Source of the DNA: Globisporangium splendens
Lineage: Eukaryota > Oomycota > Peronosporomycetes > Pythiales > Pythiaceae
Length of the DNA stretch: 64,000 nucleotides
Assembly: GCA_006386115.1 (NCBI GenBank)
Contig: VFIW01000004.1
Location: 558,001 to 622,000, forward strand
Direction of reading: 5' to 3'
Part shown: positions 1 to 11,700 of the stretch, piece after piece
How the letters are laid out: each line of letters begins with the position of its first letter
How positions within the stretch are numbered: position 1 is the first letter of the stretch
Translations under genes and position numbers: made by a program
Notes under the pieces: model-generated
What the model saw: only the letters and a program-made list of their open reading frames with translations
Database searches by the model: none
What the model was told of the DNA's origin: nothing

Positions 1-75
1 GATCGGAGAGTTTGCTGTTTATGAATTTGGATCTGACCAAAATATGCGTTCTTCCCTGCTATGATCCTATAATAG

Positions 76-1167
76 TGTGCCTCCAGTGATCGCCATTACC
101 GATATCGCTGGTCTGGTCAAGGGTGCCGCTGAAGGTGCTGGTCTTGGTAACGCCTTCTTGTCGCACATCCAAGCCGTCGATGCGATTTACCACATGGTTC
201 GTGGCTTCGACTCGGCCGAAGTGACCCACGTCGAAGGCAACGTCGACCCCGTGCGTGATATCGAGATCATCCAGGAGGAACTCCGCTTGAAGGATATCGA
301 GCGTGTTACCAAGCTTATTGACGGTATGCGCAAGAACGTCGAGCGTGGTCTTGGTGGCAAGGAGAAGAAGATGGAGTACGAAGCGCTTGTGCATGTGAAG
401 GAATGGCTGGAATCGGGCAAGGATGTGTCGTTCGGTCAATGGAGTGCGTTCGAGGTGGATGTGCTGAACCCATTGCAGTTGTTGACTGCCAAGCCTGTCG
501 TTTACTTGATTAACGTCAGCAAGAAGGACTACCTCCGCAAGAGCAACAAGTACTTGCCAAAGATCGCTGAGTTCGTGAAGGCTCGTGGCGGCAACGAACC
601 AGTGATCCCTCTCAGTTGCGAGTTCGAGTTGGAGATGCTGGACCTGGAAGCTGGCGGTCAGTTGGAAGCGTACCAAAAGGAGAACCCAACGCACAAGTCG
701 ACGTTGACTCGCGTGCTGAAGATGGGCTACCAAGCGCTCGGCTTGATCCACTTCTTCACGTGTGGTAAGGATGAAGTTCGTGGTTGGACCATTCGCAAGG
801 GCAGATTAGCACCCCAGGCTGCTGGTGTCATCCACTCCGACTTCGAAAAGGGTTTCATCAAGGCCGAAGTGCAGGCGTTCGCGGATCTCAAAGAATGTAA
901 GTTGCTGAACGGACGCCTGTCGACTTTGACACTGAATTCTCTCTTATTAACGCGTGGGGCTTGTTTTCTATTTAAAAACAGTGGGATCCGAAGAAGCTGT
1001 CAAGAAGGCTGGTAAATTGAAGCTCCAGGGAAAGAACTACGAGGTATGTTTCTTTGTATCTGGCTCTCGTATGCGATGATGTAAAACATGGCTCTAATGG
1101 CGACACGCTTGCTTTTCTGATTTAGGTCGAAGATGGTGACATCATTTTCTTCAAATTCAACACCTAA
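76..1167 (+). CDS. OLA1: Obg-like ATPase 1, copy 1 (5' part outside window)
   Basis: Three exons are visible: 76-896, 982-1043 and 1126-1167. The introns begin GTAAGT and GTATGT and end AG, and the joined frame ends in TAA. The missing 5' exons (start codon and P-loop) lie left of the window. OLA1 is a cytosolic P-loop ATPase of the YchF/Obg group that also hydrolyses GTP and is linked to ribosomes and stress responses. Visible family landmarks are [21 protein letters not shown] (switch II/G3), NVSKKD in the G4 position (the NxxE/K variant giving ATP preference), WTIRKG...[21 protein letters not shown] (TGS-like domain) and the C-terminal [11 protein letters not shown]. The region up to about 220 is identical to copy 2, then differs in patches, and the introns are unrelated. 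Copy 1 has one extra codon (KDEVRGW against KEVRSW). It is a tandem paralogue of the next gene. Confidence 0.9.
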
Positions 1168-1631
1168 GTTGCAACGGTGTAGTATTGTAGTCCTGAAGTT
1201 GTGGGAAAGTATCTTCAACACGAGACTGACGACAACCGATAGGATTCGCTTTTCGGCTGACTAGGAAACCTAATCTTGTCAATGAACCGAAAGGGATGCG
1301 AGTTCCGACGAAGCTTCGAAAGAAATATCATGTTAAACGCTGATGCTTTTCCATCTCCGCCTTCGCGCTACGCAAGGTGGTGTTCCTGTATTTGAGCACC
1401 TTCCTCCATTCACAACTCGCAGTGACCAATAAAAGGTGCAAGACGATGAGCGACATTCGAGAAAAAGCGACCTCCAAAGCCCAAGTATCTGATTTCGGGT
1501 CCTCTTTCCGCTGATGGCGCACACTCCAGCCATTATTGGGTACAAAGACACGCAGTGCTGTCACTCCCGCAGTGTGTCGTATCAAAAAGTGTAGTCAGTC
1601 TCTGCTCGCACATCCCACGAAGCAACCAGCC
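1168..1631. other. intergenic region between the OLA1 copies, probable promoter of copy 2
   Basis: No coding potential that I can support. The right end should hold the promoter and 5' UTR of copy 2. Confidence 0.5.
1561..1576 (+). promoter_or_regulatory. candidate oomycete initiator-type core promoter for OLA1 copy 2
   Basis: TCACTCCCGCAGTG fits the oomycete initiator TCAYTYY at the usual distance (about 70 bases) from the ATG at 1632. The flanking part is a weak match. Matched by eye. Confidence 0.35.
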
Positions 1632-3177
1632 ATGCCACCAAAGAAGAAAGAAGAAGTACGTATGCGCCAGCGCCGGACGAACTGTGAGGTGACAGATTTG
1701 ACTGACACCCTCGTGATGTGCGACTGAGCAGACCCCAAAGCGCGTCTACCTCGGCCGACCAGGCAACAACGTGAAGATCGGTATTGTCGGAGTCCCGAAC
1801 GTCGGCAAGAGTACGTTCTTCAACTGTCTGTCCAAGCTCAACATCCCTGCGGAAAACTTCCCGTTCTGCACGATTGAACCGAATGAAGCCGTCGTGCCGT
1901 TGCCTGACCAGCGTTTCAACTGGCTCGTCAAGCAGTACAACGCCATCAGTGTGTACGTTGTTTCCCCGTAACTTTTGTGTTGTATGCGCTGCAGATGAGA
2001 TGCTGCTCACACAGTGCAAGTGTACTGATTTAATTACCGTACGTGCCATCGCTCACTATTTGCTTGCTTTGTAAAGTGTGCCTCCAGTGATCGCCATTAC
2101 CGATATCGCTGGTCTGGTCAAGGGTGCCGCTGAAGGTGCTGGTCTTGGTAACGCCTTCTTGTCGCACATCCAAGCCGTCGATGCGATTTACCACATGGTG
2201 CGCGCGTTTGACTCTCCGGACGTGACCCACGTCGAAGGCAACGTCGACCCCGTGCGTGATATCGAGATCATCCAACAGGAGCTTCGTTTGAAGGATATCG
2301 ACCGTGTCACGAAGCTTGTAGATGGCATGCGCAAGAATGTTGAGCGTGGTGTAGGTGGCAAGGAAAAGAAACTTGAATACGAAGCTCTCGTGCGTGTGAA
2401 GGAATGGCTGGAATCGGGCAAGGATGTGTCGTTCGGTCAATGGAGTGCGTTCGAGGTGGATGTGCTGAACCCATTGCAGTTGTTGACTGCCAAGCCCGTG
2501 GTCTTCCTCATCAATGTGAGCAAGAAGGACTACCTCCGCAAGAGCAACAAGTACTTGCCAAAGATCGCTGAGTTCGTGAAGGCTCGTGGTGGCGAAGAGC
2601 CTGTGATCCCTCTCAGTTGCGAGTTCGAGTTGGAGATGCTGGACTTGGAAGAGTCTGGCGAACTGGAAGCGTACCAAAAGGAGAGCCCAACGCACAAGTC
2701 GATCCTGAACCGTGTGCTGAAGACGGGCTATCAAGCGCTCGGCTTGATCCACTTCTTCACATGCGGAAAGGAAGTTCGCAGCTGGACCATTCGCAAGGGC
2801 AGATTAGCACCACAGGCTGCTGGTGTTATCCACTCCGACATGGAAAAGGGCTTCATCAAAGCCGAAGTGCAGGCGTTTGCGGACGTCAAAGAATGTGAGT
2901 ATGCTTGGCAAATCGGTTTGGTCAAAATCGTCACGTATATTGATCCATGTGTGGAATTGGATGATGTGCTACAGTGGGAAGCGAAGAAGCAGTCAAGAAG
3001 GCTGGTAAATTGAAGCTCCAGGGAAAGAACTACGAGGTACAAGTACCACTTTTGACTATTACTTTTCTAGTGACTCAGATGATCTCATCACTGTGCCTCG
3101 CCGTTTGACGCTTTGCCTTATCATATCGATTGTAGGTGCAAGATGGTGACATCATTTTCTTCAAGTTCAACAACTAA
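1632..3177 (+). CDS. OLA1: Obg-like ATPase 1, copy 2 (complete)
   Basis: Five exons, 1632-1655, 1732-1952, 2077-2894, 2975-3036 and 3136-3177, join in frame to 388 codons, close to animal OLA1 (about 396). The first exon encodes only MPPKKKEE, matching the lysine-rich OLA1 start. The P-loop is GVPNVGKST, followed by [13 protein letters not shown] (G2 region), DIAGLVKG (G3), NVSKKD (G4 position, ATP-type) and the C-terminal TGS-like segment ending EDGDIIFF-type (here [13 protein letters not shown]). Intron donors are GTACGT, GTACGT, GTGAGT and GTACAA. The protein is expected to be a cytosolic ATPase associated with translation. The neighbouring upstream paralogue shares long identical exon stretches but not introns, indicating duplication followed by partial sequence homogenisation. 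The exon 2/3 junction is set by the phase-2 join giving NAISVVPPV. Confidence 0.93.
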
Positions 3178-3850
3178 GTTGTGTGCACACAAGCTCCCAA
3201 TGAGAGAGCATCAGCATCCAACTGGTAAGCCCGGCAGCATGGGGACTTTTTTCAGGAATGTAAGCGATTGTAGAAGCCAGATACAGTGGATGCTAGCCCC
3301 ACAATCGTATATTCTCTTGACCCCCTCCCCTCACTGTGACGATATCAATTGCATGCGATGTGTGCTTGCATGTTTGCATACTTTTGAAGCTGATGGATTG
3401 ACTTTCACGAGTGTTTGTGTAGGCAATGCGCGCAGTGCAGGTCGGCTTCCTCCGTTACGTTCCTTGACTGGTCGTGACTCTTGACGTCGCTTGCGCAACC
3501 TTTCGCGTCCTCCTCTTGTGTTTGGTGCTTTGTCTGTGTGTGAGCATTGCTGCTGCATCTCGTGCCTGCTCACATCCCTTCGTGTCGACTGGACCGTGCT
3601 CACAGATAAGGTTGCGAAGCCTAGATCATCCGCGCAACCACCAAGCGCGTGGAAGCCGACGATATACGCAAGCGCAGGTGACTTCAACAGACACCAAGGG
3701 GGTCGCGAGTGTGCTCTACTTGCGTTAGTTCGCGTGCTTCGGCATCATGGTACGGGATGCATGTTTGCTGCTGTGTTTCCCATTCATTCTTCCACGCATG
3801 AGCGAACTTCTTTTCACTCACGATATGTCCCAAATGGACACTTTGAGTAG
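3178..3850. other. intergenic region upstream of the dynein gene
   Basis: No gene recognised. The first exon of the dynein gene may lie here: an ATG at 3747 followed directly by GTACGG could be a minimal first exon spliced to an acceptor near 3850. A TCATTCT initiator-like string lies near 3784. Both are tentative. Confidence 0.35.
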
Positions 3851-4538
3851 CGTATTGGATTTGGGTGCGAGCTGGAGCTTGTCTGGATCGTGCCCAAGCA
3901 AAATGGAGAAATCCCCGTGAAGCGATCGGGCCACTCGTTCACGCTTAAGAGCACGGACAGCGAGACCTCGAACTACATGTTTGGAGGCTGCGATCACAAG
4001 TCCCCGCCTGGTCCAACGAACGATCTTTTCAAAGTCGAAATCAACGATGGTAAGAGAATAATCACACTCCAGAAAAGTGTTTATTTCACCCTCTTGGTGT
4101 TGTCATGTGAACCAGGATACACGTGGTCCAAAGTGATTCCAAGCGCGAATGGACCAGAAGATCTGCCTCCTCCGCGGTGGCGACATTCTGCAGTGCTTCA
4201 CGACAAAAAGATCGTCGTCTTTGGTGGATTTTCCGCGGAAAAGCGAATGAACGATCTGTGGATCTTCAATACGGAGCTGTGCGTGTGGGAGCAGAAGCAC
4301 CCTCAGGGGCTCTGGGAGGGCCTCCCCCAATGCCGTGGAGCCCACAGTGCCACTCTCGTGGAAGACAAGATGTACGTTTTTGGCGGGTATGGTGGAAATG
4401 GCTACGGAAGAACCGATTTCAACGACCTCCATGCGCTTGATCTGACGACATTTCGATGGGAAGAGATTCAAACGGAGGGCGAGAAGCCTGAGCCGCGATC
4501 GGGGCATCAGACGTGTCTGGTTAAGGACCAGCTTTTCG

Positions 4539-4554
4539 TGATCGGCTGATCGGC
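4539..4554 (+). repeat. 8-bp tandem duplication TGATCGGC that breaks the kelch reading frame
   Basis: TGATCGGC occurs twice in direct succession (4539-4546, 4547-4554). One copy would read through as VIGGWN, the expected kelch motif. The second copy adds 8 bases, creates TGA at 4547 and shifts the frame by two. Confidence 0.85.
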
Positions 4555-5667
4555 GGCTGGAACAGTTTTAAGCAATTCCAGGACATCTTTGCCTTCGACC
4601 TCTCCACGCGAACCTGGAGCATGTTGAATGTTCGTTTGCCATCGCCGACATGGAACCATACCTGTGTAGGAGTGCCAGCAGTGCCCAACTGGAAAGTGTT
4701 TATGTTTGGCGGCAACAGTGGAGATTTGGCGGAGTCGGGTACAGCACAAGGTGCGTATTTGAACAGTGTTATGGTGCTTGACACAGGCATCATGGAGTGG
4801 GTGAGCCCTCCAGTGAAGGGAGACCTCCCAACAGCCCGAGCAGATACGACGATGGTGTTCGACAAGAACACGAATCATTTGACTTTCTTTGGCGGTTGGG
4901 CAAACCGGTGGTTTAACGATTTACACGTGCTCAACGCTAGCGAAATCGTCGGCCCTCTGTACGCGATCTCGTCCATCGAGCCAACGAGTGGACCGATCAC
5001 GGGGAATGCAAAGATCAAAGTCTATGGGTACAGCTTCACGGGACAATCGGCGAATCTACGTTTTGCAGTCACAAAAGGCTTCGTTGACGTCGTGGGGACT
5101 GTGTTGGACTCCACAGTCATTCAAGCAACAGCTCCAAGTTTTGAGAAATATGGCTCTCTGCTTACAGAAGTCCGCGCATCACTCTCCGGAAGCATGTACA
5201 CAAATGTGTCGACATCGTTCAAGTTCCACTCGGTCACAGCCGCGTCAAAGACACTGGCATTTGGTCCGTGTTTGATCTCGTCACTCAACGACAATTGCTT
5301 GGCAGAATTCCCGACAGCGTTTATCATCCAGTCGAGAGACAAAGACGACATCCCGCGCGATTATGGTGGAGACGAATTTACGATCGTGCTGAAGTCGTGC
5401 GACGAGCCAAGCAAACCAGCGACACCGGAAGCTGAAGATCCTCCAATCACAAGCATCATTGACAAAAATGACGGCACGTATGTCGTCACGTTTGCTGCTC
5501 CTAAAGCGGGCAAATACCAATTGTCGGTGGAATTCAACGGAACCTTTGCAGGCATCGCCGGTCCCGTGCGGGGGTCTCCGTTCACGATTTTCTTTCAGCA
5601 ACCCACAGAAGAGAACGAAGCTCGGTGCATGCCACCGCTCAATAGCGAGAAAGACATGGATTCGTCC

Positions 5668-5757
5668 GACCTCATCCGTCGTCTCATGGCGAACATGAAC
5701 AAGCGCAATGGCGACCTCATCCGTCGTCTCATGGCGAACATGAACAAGCGCAATGGC
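5668..5757 (+). repeat. exact 45-bp tandem duplication in the dynein tail
   Basis: Two exact, adjacent 45-bp units (5668-5712, 5713-5757) encode the 15-residue unit DLIRRLMANMNKRNG twice. The length keeps the frame. It lies just after the filamin domain, at the start of a helical tail segment. Confidence 0.95.
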
Positions 5758-8700
5758 GAGTTTCGCCGCATTCTCATCGATTTGCGGAAAGATATCCCGA
5801 GCAACGAGACCGATGGTCTCGAGACGTTGCGAAAGGTAAAGGAGATCATCCGAAAACTGGAATCGGAGAAAGAAATCAATCATTTGATACTTGACCAAGT
5901 GCGCCAACTGTTTGGGAACATCAAGGAAATTGGTGGACACGTTGACAAAGAGCTGGTTGAGATTGGGGACATGGAGAAGCTATTCTTGGACGTGCAGAAG
6001 CAAATTCCAACGACTGAGCAACGTACGCAAGAGCCGACCCGCATTTTCAGTGAGAAGACCGAGGAGAAAATCATCGCCTACGAGAAAACGATCACCAAGA
6101 AGATGGAGACAATGAAAACGCTCGATTTCTGGTCCTCGAAACCTGATCCGGAGAAAGGATTGGAGAAAATCGAGAGCTACTAATGAACGAGTCCTTACGT
6201 GTCATGGATCTCATGCGCGCTGATGCCGGAGGGATGAAAACCGTGTGGGCGATTATCAAGCGAGCAAAGTCGTTCTTTGTGACAACCGATCAGATATTGT
6301 TCAAGAACGTCGATGTAAACTCGTTTCGAATCGAGATCCAGTCCATGCTGAAAGAGTTGAAGAAGATCCCGAAGGAGATTCAATGGTGTGACGCGTACAC
6401 GTCGATCCTTAAGGAATGCCAGTCTTTCGACAAGACGCACCCGTTGATCCGATGTGTCTCGTCAACGTGCATGCGCTCAAGGCATTGGCAGCGGATCATG
6501 GCCACACAGGCCAGTTCCCGACGCTCGATGAAGATCCAGAACAGAAGCTGTCGCTCATTTTGAGCAAGAATCTGCACAATTTCAGCTCCGATATCACGGA
6601 AATTTGCTACGAAGTAGAGAAAGAACAGAAATTGGAGCTCCGGTTGATTGAACTCGAGGGCTTGTGGGCAGAGGTGAACTGGGAGATGACTCCATACAAC
6701 CCTGGTGCACCTGAGGAAGACGTTGTTCCTCTTCTCAAAGTATCCGAAGAAAACTTCGAGCTTCTGGAAACTCACCAAATTGATGTCCAGGCGATGAGTG
6801 CGTCGCCATACCAATCAGAGTTTGAGCCTCGTGTCGCGAGCCTTCAACTAGGTTTGTCGTCTATCAACGAAGTCGTGGTGCTGCTCGGTGATATTCAACG
6901 TTCATGGAGCTACCTCGAGCCGTTGTTTATTCAGTCGGAAGAGGTGAAAAAGCAACTGCCAGAGTTCACTGCCGATTTCGAAGACATTGATGTCGAAGTG
7001 CGTAAGATCCTGAAAAAGGCATGGAAGACGTTCAACGTTCGCGAGGCATGCACAGAGCCAGAGTTGATTAAACGACTGGAATCGATTGTCGAGAAACTCG
7101 AACTGTGCAAGCATCGTCCGAAGGAGTTTTTGGACGGCCGTCGTCGTCAATTTCCTCGATTCTATTTCATGTCCGAAGCCTATCTGTTGAATATTCTCTC
7201 GAACGAATCGCATCCTGACCGTATTATGCCGCATTGCTCGAGGATTTACTTGGCCACAAAGACATTGAACCTCGTGGAGCCTGAGGGTGGTGGACGTCCC
7301 ATTGCGATGGCGTTTGTTTCTGGTGTGGGCCATGAGATCGTAGACTTTGTCGAACCGCCAGTGCTTGAAGGAGAGGCTGAGATTTACCTGGAAACAGTGG
7401 TGTGCGTGGTGCATTTCACGTTGTTCAAGCACATCGAGCGCTCACTTGTAAAGTACACTGAAATGGAACGCGTGGGATGGATCAATTTCAAAGACGGAAC
7501 CGGTAAACCCATGGATGCTGCTCAAATCATCTTGCTCGCAGCTGGTGTGCATTATGTGCAGGAAGTGGAGAAATGTTTTCGAGAGATGGAAGGAGGTGAC
7601 AAGGAATCGCTGGAGCGATACAACAAGAAACAAGAGAAGCAACTTGAAGATTTGATTAAGCTCACCCAGAGTAACATCTCGTCTGTCGAGCGTCAACGTG
7701 TGATGGTTCTGATCACGATGGATGCGCACGGGCGGGATATTGTCGCAGGCATGATCCGCGCTGGCATTGACAATGCAACGTCGTTCCAATGGCAATCGCA
7801 ACTGAAGCACTACTTCTCGCCAACGCAAGGAAGCTTTCTGAAACGTGGCATGAATTTCCGAGGCATTAACAACTCTTGAGCACAGATCCTCATCTGTGAC
7901 GCTGGCATTCCTTACGATTACGAATACCTCGGCAATGGACCACACCTTGTGATCACGCCACTGACAGATCGCATTTACGTGACAGCGACGCAAGCGCTAA
8001 AGTTGCAAATGGGGTGTGCGCCAGTCGGTCCAGCAGGTACGGGAAAAACTGAGACGACAAAGGATCTTGCGAATGCGCTCGGCAAAGTGTGCTACGTGTT
8101 TAATTGCTCACCGGAAATGGATTTCAAGAGTCTGGGCAACATCTTCAAAGGACTTGCGTCTTCTGGGTCGCGGGGGTGCTTTGATGAATTCAATCGCCTG
8201 GTGCCTGAAGTGCTCTCGGTGTGTTCGGTACAGTTTAAAGCTGTGTGTGATGCTTGCAAAGCGGATGACGAGAAGCTCGTCCTCGAAAATGATGAAGTTA
8301 TGCTGGATCCGACGGTGGGAGCATTTACCACAATGAACCCAGGTTACCTAGGTCGTTCGGAGTAGCCTGAAGGTCTCAAGGCGTTGTTCCGTCCGATGAC
8401 GGTGATGGTACCGGATCTGGTTCTGATTTGCGAAAACATGCTCATGGCCGAAGGATTTACGCAGGCGAAAATCCTTGCGTCCAAGTTCTATGGGCTCTAT
8501 TCGTTGCTCGGTCAGCTTCTCTCGAAACAGTTGCACTACGATTGGGGGCTTCGAGCTGTGAAGAGTGTGCTGTGTGTCGCCGGTGCCTTCAAACGTGCCG
8601 AGCCAGATATTCCCGAGACCGATCTTCTCATGCGAACGTTACGTGATTTCAATATCCCAAAGATCGTGGCGGAAGATACCGTGATTTTCTTCGGCTTCCT

Positions 8701-11700
8701 TGATGATCTCTTTCCGCGCGACAGTCCGAATGTCGATGTGCGCAATGATCCGCCGCAAAAGCGCGACATGGAGCTGGAATCCATGGTGCAAGGCGCGCTA
8801 GAAGCGATCGGGAACTCGCCTCGCCCTGATTTCATACTCAAGGTCGTGCAGCTCTCCGAGTTGCTTGCGATTCGTCACTGCGTGTTCGTGATGGGACCAT
8901 CATCGTGTGGCAAAACAGAGACTTGGAAGACGCTCAAGAAAGCGAGAGAGATCATAGCACGCCAATGGAAGTGCAGGATCTCAACCCGAAATCCATGAGC
9001 ACAAATGAACTCTATGGCTACATCGTGCTAAAAACGCGAGAATGGAAAGACGGTCTGCTGTCTCGTATTATGCGTGACTTGGGCTCTCGTCGGCGGGACA
9101 ATGGCGACGAAGACAACAATCCGAAATGGATTATCTTGGATGCCGATTTGGATGCCAACTGGATCGAGTCGATGAGCTCGGTTATGGATGAGAACCGCAT
9201 GCTCACGCTAGCCTCGAACGAACGTATCCCACTCAAGACCCACATGCGCATGATCCTTGAGATCCGCGATCTTGTGTACGCGACACCAGCAACGGTTTCT
9301 CGCGCTGGTATCTTGTACATCTCGACCTCTGAAGTTTATCAGTGGCGGTGCTTGATTGACAGCTGGCTCGAGCGTCACTGTCAAGTGCCTCATGACCACC
9401 GACTGAAGAACATGGTGTTCACCCCGGACATTCGGGTAAAATTCCAAGACCTCTTCGACCAGTACATTGAACCAACGCTTAAGTTCTTCAAGAAGAAGCT
9501 GGTGCCGATCGTGCCTGTCGAAGACACGACCTTGGTGACAAACTTGCTCAACATGGTCGACTGCTTATTGACCCCACATGTACTCGAAGACTACACGATG
9601 ATGCAAAACAACTTTGTGTTTTGCTGCGCGTGGGCGTTCGGATCGATTCTAACGATGAGCGACGATGGTACCGATTACTCGACCGAGTTCAGCAACTGGT
9701 GGAAAAACTAGTGGAAGGATGTGAAGCTTGTTGCATCCGCGAGCAACACGGTGTTTGATTTCTGGTTGGACCCGGAGTCGTCTAAATTCAATTCCTGGTC
9801 GAAGAGTCCCTACTTTTACACTGAGACGTACAAATCTCCGAGTCCAATTAACCAGATCACGGTGCCCACAACAGAGACAGCCTCCATCGCGTTTTGGCTG
9901 GAGAATTTGATCAACAAGAGTATTCCGATTATGGTCTGTGGTCCCGTTGGTACGGGTAAGACGCAAAACATCGTTGGGGTGCTCAGGAAGCTCAGCAAAG
10001 ACGAAGCCACAGCGGCGCTTAAATACTGCACGATCAACTTCAATTTCTACACGACCTCAGGGATCTTGCAGCAGGCGATGTTTGATCAACTGGAGCGAAA
10101 GACGGGTATCAACTTGGGACCACCGGGGAAAGCCAAGTTGATCTACTTTATGGATGATTTGAATCTTCCGGAGATCGATCCGTACAACACACAGAGCGCG
10201 ATCTCGCTGCTGCGCCAAGTCATGGAATACAGGCACTGGTTTGATCGTCAAAAGCTGCAAACGCAGAATATCCTGAATACCCAGGTCGTCGCAGGAATGA
10301 ACCCAACCGCAGGCTCCTTCCTGATTGATCCTCGCTTGCAGCGCCATTTCTGTACGTTTGCGACGGGTATGCCCGAAGCGCCAAGTCTCGTGACGATCTA
10401 CGAGACGTTCCTTGGTGGCCATTTGTCGAGTTTCTGTGACGAACTCAGCAACGTGCAGTTTTCGAACGCGTTGATCAAGGCTGCGCTGAGTCTCCACACC
10501 AGCGTCGTGAACACATTCCGTAAGACTGTAGCAAACTTCCACTACGAGTTCAACGCGCGACACTTGTCGAACGTGTTCCAGGGTCTCATCGCGTCCAAGA
10601 AGCAGCGCTTTACGACAACCGAGAAGTTCGTGCTGCTCTGGTTGCATGAGAGCGAGCGTGCATATGGCTATCGTCTCGTGTGCAAGGCAGATATCGAAAA
10701 GCACAACCAGCTCGTGCAGCTTCAAGTGAAACGATCGTTCCCAGCGTGCAACACCAGTCGATACTGCGCTGCCGAGAACTCGCGGCCGTTGATTTCTGCC
10801 ACTTCACGAAAGATGGCGATCCAGAGTACGATCAGATCATGGGCACGAACCTCGATGACTTGAAGATGGACCTGCAGGCTCAATTGCGCGATTACAACAA
10901 CAACGAGAACAACACGGCGATGCATTTGGATCTCTTCGATGATGCCGTGAAGCACGTGGCGCGAATCGTTCGTATTATGCGCAACGAAAGCGGTCATGCA
11001 CTTCTTGTCGGTGCCGATGGAAGTGGCAAACGCTCGCTGGCACGACTTGTGTCTCATATCTGCGGTTACCTCGTGCGTCAGATCACGATCAGTTCCAAGT
11101 ACGGAGAGAACGAATCCAAGGAAGATCTGCGCAAGATGCACATGAATGTCGTCGAAATGCTCTCGCGTAATGAAGAAGATGGCGGCATTGTGTCCATGCT
11201 CACGGATTCACAGATCACGAACGAAAAGTTTTTGATTTACTTGAACAATCTGCTCGCCTCGGGCGAAGTCCCAGACCTGTTTGCGATGGAAGATATGGAC
11301 AACATCGTGAACCTGTTGTCTCCTGTCGCTGGTACAAAAGACCGGAAAGAAGTGGTCAAGTTCTTCCAAGCCGAGATCCGCAAACGCCTGCATTTGTGCC
11401 TATGTTTCTCCCCTGTGGGCGACGATTTCCGAAGCCGCGCGCGCAAATTTCCTGCGCTTGTGAGTTGTACCGTCATTGATTGGTTCCAGCCATGGCCAAA
11501 AGAAGCGCTTTTATCCGTCGGCCGCGAAAAGCTGAAGGAAATTCCCGACTTACTGGGCTCGGATGACTCTCGCGCCGGTATTGAAAACTTCATGCCGTTC
11601 TCGTTCCAATCGGTGAACCAGTGCGCCGAGCGCTTCTTCCAAGTGGAACGAAGGCACGTTTACACGACGCCGAAATCGCACTTGGAGCTGCTGCAACTTT

